Origin: Bryobacterales bacterium
Lineage (GTDB): Bacteria; Acidobacteriota; Terriglobia; Bryobacterales; Bryobacteraceae
NCBI GenBank assembly: GCA_003487005.1
Contig: DNFG01000230.1
Span: 1 to 15,209, forward strand
Length of the DNA: 15,209 nucleotides
Direction: 5' to 3'
Each line of letters opens with the position of its first letter. Within the stretch, counting starts at the first letter, position 1. Below are positions 7,522 to 14,460 of the stretch, in pieces. The translations under genes and the position numbers were made by a program. The notes beneath the pieces were generated by a model. The model ran no database searches, was not told the DNA's origin, and worked only from the letters and a program-made list of their open reading frames with translations.

Positions 7522-7927
7522 TTTTGACGAGGACGCGTTTGCGGCGGCGTCCGTCGAATTCGCCGTAGAAGATCTGTTCCCAGGGGCCGAAGTCGAGGCG
7601 GCCTTCGGTGACGGCGACGACGGTTTCGCGACCCATGATCTGGCGTTTCATGTGAGCGTCGGCGTTGTCCTCTCCGGTCCGGTTGTGATGGTAGTGGCTG
7701 GTGGGTTCGTGGGGGGCGAGTTTTTCGAGCCAGACATCGTAGTCGTGATGGAGGCCGCGTTCGTCGTCGTTGATGAAGACCGAGGCGGTGATGTGCATGG
7801 CGTTAACGAGGCAGAGGCCCTCGCGGATACCGCTTTCGCGGAGGCACTCATCGACATCGGGCGTGATGTTGACGAGGCCGCGGCGGGCGGGGACATTGAA
7901 CCAGAGTTCCTTGCGGTAGCTCTTCAT
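7508..7927 (-). CDS. YjbQ/UPF0047 family protein
   Basis: This 139-residue protein belongs to the YjbQ (UPF0047) family of small, probably trimeric, metal-binding cytoplasmic proteins. Some members have thiamine-phosphate synthase activity in vitro, but the physiological role is unsettled. The sequence shows the family pattern: [13 protein letters not shown] (43-55), a His-rich SHYHHN segment followed by [14 protein letters not shown], then [20 protein letters not shown] and a basic C-terminal strand. Length is normal. The start at 7927 is chosen because [10 protein letters not shown] matches family N-termini and lies 5 bases after the nuclease stop; an in-frame ATG at 7960 would overlap the nuclease. 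No strong Shine-Dalgarno sequence is present, so it probably relies on coupling to the upstream gene. Codons are strongly C-ending. Confidence 0.9.
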   Translation of the reverse strand: MKSYRKELWFNVPARRGLVNITPDVDECLRESGIREGLCLVNAMHITASVFINDDERGLHHDYDVWLEKLAPHEPTSHYHHNRTGEDNADAHMKRQIMGRETVVAVTEGRLDFGPWEQIFYGEFDGRRRKRVLVKIIGE

Positions 7928-7932
7928 GCAGC

Positions 7933-8406
7933 CTATTTTCGCCTGTTTGCGCCCCGCCATTTCCAGGGGGGAATGGGGCTGGGGTGCGCCCAGAGGCCGC
8001 GGCGGGCATCGCGGGCCTTCTCTTCGAGGAGGCGGAGCTGGAGGTCACGCGGGGCGTACTGGCGGTACCACCAGGCAAGACCTTCCTCGACCAGTTTCCG
8101 ATTCAGCGACGCGCCGCCGGGCAGGAAGACTTCGCCGACCACGCGGCCGAAGCGATCCGTTTCGATCTGGCGCACGGTGACCTGTTGGCGCATGGCCAGT
8201 GCGCCGGTCCGCTGGCGGGCGCGTTCTCCGAAATCCTGACCGAGCTCTGGGCAATCCACGCCATGCAGGCGGACGCGCACGGTCGTACGGCCGCGCAGAA
8301 TCTCGAGGGTGTCGCCGTCGCCAACCCGGACAACCTGCCCGGTCCAGCTCTGCGCCACACAGAGGGGAAGCGCGGCGGATGCCAGAAAGAGCAGCCGCCA
8401 CCACAT
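7933..8406 (-). CDS. Secreted thermonuclease-like (SNase) nuclease
   Basis: The 157 residues form a signal peptide (about 1-18, ending CVA before Gln19) and a staphylococcal-nuclease OB-fold domain (about 21-142). Staphylococcal nuclease hydrolyses DNA and RNA with Ca2+. The matching catalytic and metal residues are visible: Asp32 in GDGDTL, Arg46 and Asp51 in [10 protein letters not shown], Glu54 and Arg88 in TDRFGRVVG. All are intact, so it is probably active. The C-terminus ends in a Pro/Trp/Arg-rich tail ([16 protein letters not shown]). GGGAGG directly abuts the ATG with no spacer, too close for a normal ribosome binding site; TAAACT lies 6 bases before the ATG. It sits between the TonB-C gene (26 bases upstream) and the YjbQ gene (5 bases downstream) and is probably co-transcribed. 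Substrate and biological role (nutrient scavenging or other) are unknown. Confidence 0.92.
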   Translation of the reverse strand: MWWRLLFLASAALPLCVAQSWTGQVVRVGDGDTLEILRGRTTVRVRLHGVDCPELGQDFGERARQRTGALAMRQQVTVRQIETDRFGRVVGEVFLPGGASLNRKLVEEGLAWWYRQYAPRDLQLRLLEEKARDARRGLWAHPSPIPPWKWRGANRRK

Positions 8407-8432
8407 CCTCCCAGTTTACGGCCTCGTGCGGG

Positions 8433-8774
8433 TTACTTCGTGAAGTTGAAGACCAGGACGGTCGTGAACTTCTGTGCGGCGCCGTCCTTATTCATGGGTT
8501 GAAACTTCCACTGCTTCGCCGCCGCCATGGCGTTTGCGGAGAAGATCGCGTTGCCCTTGATGACTTTCGCGTCGGTGACCGAACCGCTTTCGTCCACTTC
8601 GATCTGCACTTCGCTGGCTCCAACCAGATTCAACTGACGCGCCGCGGCAGGGAAATCGGGCGCTACTTTCTTGGTGGCCCGCGCCATCGCAACCGAACCC
8701 GGCACCGCCTCCTGCGCACAGGCCAGACCCGCGCCCAGGACCGCCAGAACAGCCGACAAGACGATCATTTTCAT
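8433..8774 (-). CDS. Small secreted protein with a TonB C-terminal-like domain
   Basis: The 113 residues comprise a signal peptide (MKMIVLSAVLAVLGAGLACA, cut before Gln21) and one TonB-C-like domain (about 33-113). Family features are APDFPAAARQLNLVG, the EVQIEVDESGSVTDAKV hairpin, AMAAAKQWKFQP and the closing TTVLVFNF strand. True TonB has a membrane anchor and a Pro-rich linker to ExbBD; both are missing, so this is a free periplasmic domain and not a full energy transducer. Such stand-alone domains may bind envelope partners; the role is unknown. Start: the ATG at 8774 has GGAAGG-type purine runs 8-13 bases upstream. An in-frame ATG at 8798 with its own AAGGAG would add MKGRKGST and cannot be excluded. 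Codons are G-ending, unlike the adjacent YjbQ gene. Confidence 0.85.
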   Translation of the reverse strand: MKMIVLSAVLAVLGAGLACAQEAVPGSVAMARATKKVAPDFPAAARQLNLVGASEVQIEVDESGSVTDAKVIKGNAIFSANAMAAAKQWKFQPMNKDGAAQKFTTVLVFNFTK

Positions 8775-8916
8775 GGTTGAACCCTTCCTTCCTTTCATCG
8801 CCGAATGCACTCCTTTACCCGGCGGTGGATTGCCGCTGACAGGCGGGATGCCGGGGTCAATGCTCTTTTCGGATGGAAGGGTCCGGTCTTGAGCGAATCT
8901 CGTGATGAATTGCGCT
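8775..8916 (-). promoter_or_regulatory. 142-base gap with a structured mRNA leader candidate for the TonB-C gene
   Basis: This is the longest gene-free stretch in the window. On the minus strand, GGACCCUUCC (8884-8875) can pair with GGAAGGGUUC (8788-8779): ten pairs including one G-U, then three more pairs after an A-A mismatch. The 3' arm contains the ribosome binding purines of the gene starting at 8774. Inside the loop, CCCGGC (8855-8850) can pair with GCCGGG (8823-8818), enclosing CCGC/GCGG (8846-8843 with 8836-8833) around a six-base loop. No U-tract follows, so it is not a simple terminator. No convincing promoter was identified within the gap, and I cannot compute the folding energy. 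Confidence 0.45.
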
Positions 8917-9768
8917 TCAGAATTCAAGCCCGCGGAGGTAATTGAAGCTGTTGCGCAGGCTGTCGAGCGGGTCGCCGGGGGTTTGGTCCTGTTCGACGAA
9001 GAAGTGCTTCGCTCCGGCGGCCACGGCCGCGCGCAGCACGGGCGCGACGGCGATGGCGCCCTGGCCGACCTCCTGGAAGGCGTCGCGGGGCACTTTCTCA
9101 TCGAACCGGGGGCCGATGCCGGCTTTGACGTTCTTGAGGTGCACGAGCGGGATTCGTCCGGGGTACTTTTTGAAAACGCTGACGGGGTCGACTCCGGCCA
9201 CCTGGCTCCACATGATGTCGAATTCGAGTTGCACCAGGCTGGGATCCGTCTCGCGCAGCAGGCGGTCGAGCATGGTTCCACCGCCCTCCATGGGGGCGAA
9301 CTCGAAGGCGTGATTGTGGTAGCAGAGAGTGAGCCCGCGGGCCTGGGCCTTGCGCCCGGCTTCGTTGAGCGACGCGCCGAGGCGCTGCATCGCATCCGCG
9401 CTGCGCTGATCGGGCGGAACCCAGGGGCAGAGTACGTAGGCGAAGCCCTTTTCCCTGGCGTCATCGAGGGCGGCGTCGAGCTTGGCGGTTTCGCGCGTGA
9501 AGATGGCCGCGTCGAAGTGCACAGCGACGGCCTTGAGCCGCGTGGCGCGCAGGGCGTCCCAGATCTTCGGCAGGTCTCCCCCGACGACTTCCACTTCGTT
9601 GTAGCCGATCTGCTCAAGAGCGCGCAGCGTTTCGGCGGGCTTCTGCGGGAGCACCGAACGCAACGTGTATAGCTGTGCACCAACGCGGTCGAGACGCGCG
9701 GCCTGCAATTTCAGGGCGGGCAGCAGCGCGGCGGCGGCCGCGAAACGGCGGCGGGTGATTCCGGTCAT
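8917..9768 (-). CDS. Tat-exported sugar phosphate isomerase/epimerase-like TIM-barrel protein
   Basis: The 283 residues start with a twin-arginine signal (TRRRFAAAAALLPA, residues 5-18), then a xylose-isomerase-like (AP endonuclease family 2) TIM barrel (about 27-283). Likely metal and active-site residues are in CYHNHAFEF (His151, His153, Glu156), LEFDIMW (Asp184), LVHLKN (His210) and FFVEQD (Glu259). Members act on sugars, inositols or keto-sugars, and periplasmic Tat-exported versions are frequent in Acidobacteria and Planctomycetes, where they accompany DUF1080 proteins in glycan use. The exact substrate is not predictable. The ATG at 9768 has no Shine-Dalgarno sequence; instead TAGAAT lies 6 bases upstream. 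The upstream gene stops 9 bases before it. Base composition is roughly neutral between G and C. Confidence 0.9.
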   Translation of the reverse strand: MTGITRRRFAAAAALLPALKLQAARLDRVGAQLYTLRSVLPQKPAETLRALEQIGYNEVEVVGGDLPKIWDALRATRLKAVAVHFDAAIFTRETAKLDAALDDAREKGFAYVLCPWVPPDQRSADAMQRLGASLNEAGRKAQARGLTLCYHNHAFEFAPMEGGGTMLDRLLRETDPSLVQLEFDIMWSQVAGVDPVSVFKKYPGRIPLVHLKNVKAGIGPRFDEKVPRDAFQEVGQGAIAVAPVLRAAVAAGAKHFFVEQDQTPGDPLDSLRNSFNYLRGLEF

Positions 9769-9774
9769 GCTGCG

Positions 9775-9780
9775 ATTCTA
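9775..9780 (-). promoter_or_regulatory. TAGAAT box 6 bases before the TIM-barrel gene
   Basis: Read on the minus strand, TAGAAT is followed by 6 bases (CGCAGC) and the ATG at 9768. Its first three bases are the TAG stop of the upstream DUF4287 gene (9780-9778). It resembles a -10 hexamer placed so that transcription would begin at or beside the ATG; no Shine-Dalgarno sequence is present. No -35 was recognised. Confidence 0.4.
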
Positions 9781-10311
9781 CTCCCGCGCCGGGCCGGCGA
9801 CCAGCGCGATGACCTCGCGCCAAAGCGCGCGGCTCGGCTCGACCGCCTCCGCGCCGGGCAGTTTCTCATGCTCGACCTGGATGACGGTCTTTCCGCCGGG
9901 CTTCGCCGTCAGGTAAACCGCCGCCCGCGTGCCATCGGCAAGCCGGATCCGGACGCTCTTCGGCGGTGTGGCTTTGGTAATCTCTGCTCCCGGGACGCGC
10001 GTCAGCCAGGCGCCGGACACCCAGGCGGCGTGGACCTCGTCGATGGGCGTGGCGACAGTCCGGCTCACGCTCGCTGAAAACCCGCCCGCTTTCTCGTGCT
10101 CCGCGCGGCGGCCTTTGGCCTGTTCGTAGCCGACGGTGACGGATTGCGCCCACCAGGCGTCCAGCCCGTACTGCTCCTGCAAGTGGAGAGCGATCTGTTT
10201 GTGCGGAAGCGCCGACGCGCCCGCGTGGTCGAGCAGGTCGACCCACTCCGCCCAGCCGCGCCCGGTCCTCTCCCGGACCCGTGCATCCGTGATGCTGGCA
10301 AACTTGTCCAT
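9778..10311 (-). CDS. DUF4287-like N-terminal domain joined to an SRPBCC-like domain
   Basis: This cytoplasmic protein of 177 residues has no signal peptide. The N-terminal region (about 1-65) shows the DUF4287 pattern: TGRGWAEWVDLLDHAGA, then HKQIALHL and DAWWAQSVTVGYEQAKG. After a short linker, residues about 78-172 look like an SRPBCC/AHSA1-type helix-grip domain (SVSRTVATPIDEVHAAW, TKPx-type strands, VIQVEHEKLPG and the C-terminal helix ALWREVIALV). SRPBCC domains bind hydrophobic ligands; no biochemical role is known for this combination. It is the first gene of the minus-strand group, divergent from the permease gene with only 27 bases between the start codons. The ATG at 10311 has a weak GGGAA upstream. 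Confidence 0.8.
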   Translation of the reverse strand: MDKFASITDARVRERTGRGWAEWVDLLDHAGASALPHKQIALHLQEQYGLDAWWAQSVTVGYEQAKGRRAEHEKAGGFSASVSRTVATPIDEVHAAWVSGAWLTRVPGAEITKATPPKSVRIRLADGTRAAVYLTAKPGGKTVIQVEHEKLPGAEAVEPSRALWREVIALVAGPARE

Positions 10312-10323
10312 TGCGTTCCCAAG

Positions 10324-10329
10324 TACAAT
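10324..10329 (+). promoter_or_regulatory. Candidate -10 box (TACAAT) for the permease gene
   Basis: TACAAT lies 9 bases before the permease ATG at 10339 within the 27-base divergent gap, so a transcript would start only a few bases before the ATG. A partial -35 (TTGTCC, 10304-10309) is 14 bases upstream, shorter than ideal. No Shine-Dalgarno sequence precedes the ATG. Confidence 0.45.
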
Positions 10330-10338
10330 AGCATTTCA

Positions 10339-11724
10339 ATGGCTTCTTCGCCTTCACTCCTTCGCCAGTTGGGCCTGTTCAGCGCCATCGCGCTGGTGGT
10401 GTCCAACATGATCGGCACCGGCATTTTCACCACGACCGGCTTTCTGGCCGGGCAGTTGGGCGCGCCCAATCTTGTGTTGATCATCTGGCTGGTGGGCGCC
10501 TGTTTCGCGCTGGCGGGCGCGTTCTGTTACTCCGAACTGGGCATCAACTTTCCGGCTTCGGGCGGTGAGTATGTCTATCTGACCCGCGCCTACGGCCCCA
10601 CCTGGGGCTTTATGAGCGGCTGGGTCAGCTTCTTTGCGGGTTTTTCGGCTCCGATTGCCGCCGCCGCTCTCGCCTTTTCCGACTATCTTGGCTACTTCTT
10701 CCCCGCGTTGCGGCAGGATAGCGCGTGGTGGCGCGTGCAGTGGGGCGATGTGGGCATGCAATTTGGCGGTGCGCAGTTCTGCGCCGCCGGGCTGGTGCTG
10801 GTCTTTACGATTCTGAACCTGTTCGGCGTGCAGTTCATCGCCCGGATTCAGAATGCGCTGACCAGCGTGAAGATCCTCGTCATGGTGGCCTTCATCGCGA
10901 TGGGCTTCACGATCGGGACCGGCGACTGGAGCCATCTCGCCCAGACCACCGAGCGGACCGTCACCACCTCCATCCCCGCGCAGTTCGCCATCAGCCTGTT
11001 CTGGATCTATGTCGCGTATTCGGGCTGGAACGCGGCCACTTACGTCGCCGAGGAACTGCGCCGCCCGGAGCGCAACCTGCCGCTGGCTTTGACCGCGGGC
11101 ACCGCGCTCGTGGCCGTGCTGTACCTGCTGTTCAATGTCGTCTTTATCTACGCCGTGCCGCTGTCGGAGATGAAGAACGTGATCGCGATCGGGTCGCTGA
11201 CCGCGAAAGCGCTGTGGGGCTCCGAGGTCGCGGGCATCTTCTCGGGCCTGCTGGCCGTTTCGCTGATGTCCACGGTGAATGCGATGGTGACCATCGGTCC
11301 TCGCCTCTATTACGCGATGGCCAAAAACAAAGCGTTCCTGCCGGTGGCCGGCAAGATCCATCCCGAGTGGCGGACGCCCGTCCCGGCGATTCTGTTTCAG
11401 GGCGCCTGCGCGATGCTGATGACGCTGTTCAGCTTCGGCCTCTTGATCGTCTATATCGGCTTCCTGCTGAACTTCTTTGCGCTACTCGCCGTCGCCAGCC
11501 TGCTCAAGTTCCGCCGCCGCGAGGGTTGGCAGAAGCTGGGGGTGGTCAGCTTCGCCTGGCCGCTGATGCCCGCGCTTTTCGTGCTGCCGGGGATCTGGAT
11601 GACAATCTACGGCGCACTGCTGGCGCCGGCGATTTCCATTGCTTCGGCGTTGACCCTGGCGGCGGGGGCGCTGGTCTATCACTTCAAGATCCGCCCGAAC
11701 GCAGGCTCCGCGGACGCGGTCTGA
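10339..11724 (+). CDS. APC-superfamily amino acid permease
   Basis: This polytopic inner-membrane transporter of 461 residues has about 12 hydrophobic segments. The first helix carries the unwound-helix motif MIGTGIF (24-30) typical of APC transporters, followed by YSELG (64-68) and [17 protein letters not shown] (71-87), the LAT/APA-type signature. The sixth helix region (221-240) reads [20 protein letters not shown], followed by RRPERNLP, again characteristic. It probably imports or exchanges amino acids by proton or solute coupling; the substrate is unknown. The start at 10339 gives a normal short cytoplasmic N-terminus; an in-frame upstream extension overlaps the divergent gene and is rejected. 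There is no Shine-Dalgarno sequence, but a TACAAT box lies just upstream. folD follows 16 bases after the stop. Confidence 0.93.
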   Translation: MASSPSLLRQLGLFSAIALVVSNMIGTGIFTTTGFLAGQLGAPNLVLIIWLVGACFALAGAFCYSELGINFPASGGEYVYLTRAYGPTWGFMSGWVSFFAGFSAPIAAAALAFSDYLGYFFPALRQDSAWWRVQWGDVGMQFGGAQFCAAGLVLVFTILNLFGVQFIARIQNALTSVKILVMVAFIAMGFTIGTGDWSHLAQTTERTVTTSIPAQFAISLFWIYVAYSGWNAATYVAEELRRPERNLPLALTAGTALVAVLYLLFNVVFIYAVPLSEMKNVIAIGSLTAKALWGSEVAGIFSGLLAVSLMSTVNAMVTIGPRLYYAMAKNKAFLPVAGKIHPEWRTPVPAILFQGACAMLMTLFSFGLLIVYIGFLLNFFALLAVASLLKFRRREGWQKLGVVSFAWPLMPALFVLPGIWMTIYGALLAPAISIASALTLAAGALVYHFKIRPNAGSADAV

Positions 11725-11740
11725 TATCGTTGGGATTGTC

Positions 11741-12658
11741 ATGTCCGCCCTGATTCTCGACGGCAAAGCCGCCAACCAGCAGATCCTCGATGAACTGAAG
11801 CCGCGTATCGCGCACCTGACCGCCGGCCGCCGCGCCCCCGGCCTCGCCGTGGTGCTGGTGGGCAATGATCCCGCCAGCGAAATCTACGTTGGATCGAAGG
11901 TGCGCACCTGCCGCGAACTGGGCATGCATTCGCAGGAAATCCGCCTGCCGGACACCACCACGACCGCCGAACTGCTCGCTGCGGTCGATGTCCTGAATCG
12001 CGACGAGACCATCGACGGCATCCTCGTGCAGATGCCCCTGCCCGCGAAGGTCGATGCCCGCGCTGTCCTCGACGCCATCGACCCGGACAAAGACGTGGAC
12101 GGCTTCCACCCCGTCAATGTCGGCCGCCTCGTCGCCAACCTGCCCGGCCCACGGCCCTGCACTCCGGCGGGCGTCATGGAACTGCTCCGCCGCAACGGCA
12201 TCGCGGTCAAGGGCAAGCGCGCCGTGATTGTCGGACGTAGCGACATCGTGGGCAAGCCGATGGCCATGCTGCTGCTTCATCAGCACGCCACCGTCACCAT
12301 CTGCCATTCGCGCACCGCGGACCTGCCCGGCGAGTGCCGCCGCGCCGAAATCCTCGTCGCCGCCATCGGCCGCACCGGCATGATCACCGAGGACTACATC
12401 ACCCCCGGCGCGGTTGTCATCGATGTCGGCATCAACCGCGTCACCGACCGCGCCGAGGCCGCGCGCCTGACCGCGAACGACCCCGGCCGCCTGGCCGGCT
12501 TCGACAAACGCGGCTCCATCGTCGTTGGCGATGTCCACCCTGCCGACATGGCCCGCCTCGCTTCCGCCTATACGCCCGTGCCCGGCGGCGTTGGTCCCCT
12601 GACCATCGCCATGTTGATGTCCAATACCCTCGAAGCGGCTGAACGCCGCCTGCTGTAG
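11741..12658 (+). CDS. folD: Methylenetetrahydrofolate dehydrogenase/cyclohydrolase
   Basis: This bifunctional cytoplasmic enzyme of one-carbon metabolism oxidises 5,10-methylene-THF to methenyl-THF with NADP+ and hydrolyses that to 10-formyl-THF. In the 305 residues the substrate site is visible as YVGSK (Tyr49 to catalytic Lys53), ILVQMPLP (Gln97) and DKDVDGFHP (Asp120). PCTPAG (139-144), the Rossmann-fold [11 protein letters not shown] (165-175), CHSRT, DVGINR and the C-terminal [15 protein letters not shown] are all present. It is slightly longer than the usual 280-290 residues because of a charged insertion at about 234-258. The ATG at 11741 lacks a clear Shine-Dalgarno sequence. The stop codon is 9 bases before coaE, suggesting one transcript. 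Codons are strongly C-ending. Confidence 0.97.
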   Translation: MSALILDGKAANQQILDELKPRIAHLTAGRRAPGLAVVLVGNDPASEIYVGSKVRTCRELGMHSQEIRLPDTTTTAELLAAVDVLNRDETIDGILVQMPLPAKVDARAVLDAIDPDKDVDGFHPVNVGRLVANLPGPRPCTPAGVMELLRRNGIAVKGKRAVIVGRSDIVGKPMAMLLLHQHATVTICHSRTADLPGECRRAEILVAAIGRTGMITEDYITPGAVVIDVGINRVTDRAEAARLTANDPGRLAGFDKRGSIVVGDVHPADMARLASAYTPVPGGVGPLTIAMLMSNTLEAAERRLL

Positions 12659-12661
12659 AAT
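12656..12661 (+). promoter_or_regulatory. TAGAAT box 6 bases before coaE
   Basis: TAGAAT is followed by 6 bases (CACCCA) and the coaE ATG at 12668. The first three bases are the folD stop codon. This is the same hexamer, spacing and stop-codon overlap as before the TIM-barrel gene at 9768. No Shine-Dalgarno sequence precedes coaE. It could be a -10 box for a leaderless transcript, or chance use of the TAG stop. Confidence 0.4.
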
Positions 12662-12667
12662 CACCCA

Positions 12668-13273
12668 ATGCTCCGCGTCGGCCTCACCGGCGGTCTCGCC
12701 ACCGGCAAAACTTTCGTGGGCCGCGCCCTCGCCAACCTCGGTTGCCATCTGCTTCAGGCCGATGCACTCGGCCATGCCGCGCTCGAACCCGGCGGCGGCG
12801 CCTACCAGGGCGCGATCGAGGCCTTTGGCCGCGAAATCCTGGATGACGGGGGCCGCATCGACCGCCGCCGCCTCGGCCTTCGCGTCTTCGCCAGCCCGGA
12901 GGATCTGGCCCGGCTCAATGCCCTTGTCCACCCCGTCGTCATCGCTCAACAGCAGACATGGTTCGAGGAACTCGAACGCCGCGATCCCCGGGCCATCGGC
13001 GTTGTCGAAGCGGCTATTCTGATAGAAACTGGAAGCTATCGCCGCTTCTCCAAACTGATATTGACCGTCTGCGAGCCGGACCAGCAGATTGAACGCGCCA
13101 TGAAACGCGACGGACTCTCCCGCGAGGAGGTGCTCCGCCGCCTCGATCGCCAGATGCCACTCGACGAGAAACGCCGTTACGCCGATTACGTCATAGATAC
13201 ATCGGGCGACAAGGCCGGTACACTGGATCAGGTTGCCCGTCTGTACGCCTTGCTGCGGAGCCACGAACCATGA
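12668..13273 (+). CDS. coaE: Dephospho-CoA kinase
   Basis: The enzyme phosphorylates the 3'-hydroxyl of dephospho-CoA with ATP, the last step of coenzyme A synthesis, in the cytoplasm. The 201 residues start MLRVGLTGGLATGKT, with the P-loop at 8-15 (usual form GGIGSGKS; here GGLATGKT). Asp32 in LLQADALGHAALEPG is the conserved acceptor-site region. The CoA-binding and lid regions follow, with LNALVHPVV, a variant of the usual xxPLLFE segment (VVEAAILIETG), and the R-rich LRRLDRQMPLDEKRRYADYVIDTSG segment typical of the family C-terminus. Length is normal. It starts 9 bases after folD, and its TGA overlaps the next ATG by 4 bases (ATGA), indicating coupling. Confidence 0.95.
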   Translation: MLRVGLTGGLATGKTFVGRALANLGCHLLQADALGHAALEPGGGAYQGAIEAFGREILDDGGRIDRRRLGLRVFASPEDLARLNALVHPVVIAQQQTWFEELERRDPRAIGVVEAAILIETGSYRRFSKLILTVCEPDQQIERAMKRDGLSREEVLRRLDRQMPLDEKRRYADYVIDTSGDKAGTLDQVARLYALLRSHEP

Positions 13274-14436
13274 AGACCCGAATCGCAATCCTCGCCGCCG
13301 TGCTCGTCGGCGCTTTCGTCTTTGCCACCAGCCTGCGCCAGCAGACGTTCAGCAAGCTGTTCGACCTGCGCGGAGCCTCCACGCCCGAGGCGACGCCCGT
13401 CTCGCTCTGGAGTGAGCCAACCACCGTCCGTGGCGCCGGCCTCAGCCAGGATGAAGTCAACAACATCGAGATCTACAAGCGGAACAAGGAGGCCACCGTC
13501 AATATCACCTCCATCGTGTACCGCCAGAACTGGTTCCTCGAAATCTATCCCCAGCGCGGGGCCGGGTCCGGTTTCGTCATCCGCAAGGATGGCCTGATTC
13601 TGACCAACAACCATGTCGTCGCCGGCCGCGCCCCGCAGATCTCCGTCACCCTCTCCGACGCCACCAAGTACACCGCCACCGTCATCTACCGCGATCCCGC
13701 CAACGATCTCGCCCTCCTCAAAATCACCCCCAAGGGCGCGTTGAAAGTCCTTCCGCTCGGCGATTCCGATAACCTCCAGGTGGGTCAGAAGGTGCTCGCG
13801 ATTGGAAACCCGTTCGGCTTTGATCACACCCTTACCACCGGCATCATCAGTTCGCTCGGCCGTGAAATCGCCGACGAAACCAACCGCAAACTCGATGGCC
13901 TCATTCAGACCGACGCCGCCATCAACCCCGGCAATTCCGGCGGCCCCCTGTTCGACTCCCAGGGCAACGTCATCGGCATCAACACGGCTATTTATGGCCC
14001 CGGCGGCAACATCGGCATTGGCTTCGCCATGCCCATCAACCGGGCCAAGCTCATGCTGACCGCCTACGAAACCGGCAAACGCTATGGACGCCCCTGGCTC
14101 GGCGTCGAAGTCGCGCTCGTCCAGGGCGACCTCGCTGTCGAACTCGGCCTGCCCGCCGAGGGTGGCTTGCTCGTCCAGCGCGTCATGCCCGGTTCCGCCG
14201 CCGAAGCGGCGGGCATCCGTCCGCCGCGCCGCAGTGTCGTTGCCGGCAACTTCCAACTCAACATCGGCGGCGACCTGATCATGGCTATCGACGGCAACGC
14301 CGCCAACCGGACCGATGTCCTCAGCCGCGCCATGCAGGGCAAACGCCCCGGCGACCCCCTCAAGATCACCGTCTTCCGCAATGGCTCCCGGGTTGACGTC
14401 AATGTCACCCTCGGAGAACTGGAAGGCACGGTTTAG
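13270..14436 (+). CDS. DegS-like membrane-anchored HtrA serine protease with one PDZ domain
   Basis: This is an envelope protease of the S1C (HtrA/Deg) family, 388 residues. Residues 1-21 are a hydrophobic N-terminal helix with no clear cleavage site, probably a membrane anchor facing the periplasm. The trypsin-like domain (about 65-260) has the full triad: His115 in TNNHVV, Asp146 in PANDLALL and Ser223 in NPGNSGGPLFD. A single PDZ domain follows (about 275-385), with PWLGVEV, VMPGSAAEAAGI, GGDLIMAIDG and GDPLKITVFRNG. One PDZ domain plus an anchor resembles E. coli DegS, the sigma-E pathway sensor, but HtrA paralogues are many, so regulated proteolysis versus general quality control is open; no rseA or sigma-E gene is nearby. 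The ATG overlaps the coaE stop by 4 bases. Confidence 0.93.
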   Translation: MKTRIAILAAVLVGAFVFATSLRQQTFSKLFDLRGASTPEATPVSLWSEPTTVRGAGLSQDEVNNIEIYKRNKEATVNITSIVYRQNWFLEIYPQRGAGSGFVIRKDGLILTNNHVVAGRAPQISVTLSDATKYTATVIYRDPANDLALLKITPKGALKVLPLGDSDNLQVGQKVLAIGNPFGFDHTLTTGIISSLGREIADETNRKLDGLIQTDAAINPGNSGGPLFDSQGNVIGINTAIYGPGGNIGIGFAMPINRAKLMLTAYETGKRYGRPWLGVEVALVQGDLAVELGLPAEGGLLVQRVMPGSAAEAAGIRPPRRSVVAGNFQLNIGGDLIMAIDGNAANRTDVLSRAMQGKRPGDPLKITVFRNGSRVDVNVTLGELEGTV

Positions 14437-14460
14437 TTCACCCAGGAGAATTCATCCATC

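Noticed and set aside
8818..8855. Rho-independent terminator after the TIM-barrel gene
   Set aside because: The GC-rich nested stems are not followed by a run of U on the minus strand, and they fit inside the larger leader pairing.
8775..8916. dif-like recombination site at the composition switch
   Set aside because: No AT-rich 28-base site with two inverted 11-base Xer arms was seen here, in the other gaps of the middle region, or in 10312-10338.
11684..13288. 534-codon open frame on the minus strand opposite folD and coaE
   Set aside because: It mirrors clear plus-strand genes with intact motifs; long antisense frames are expected where codons are strongly GC-ending. The translation is rich in Gly/Ala/Asp without family motifs.
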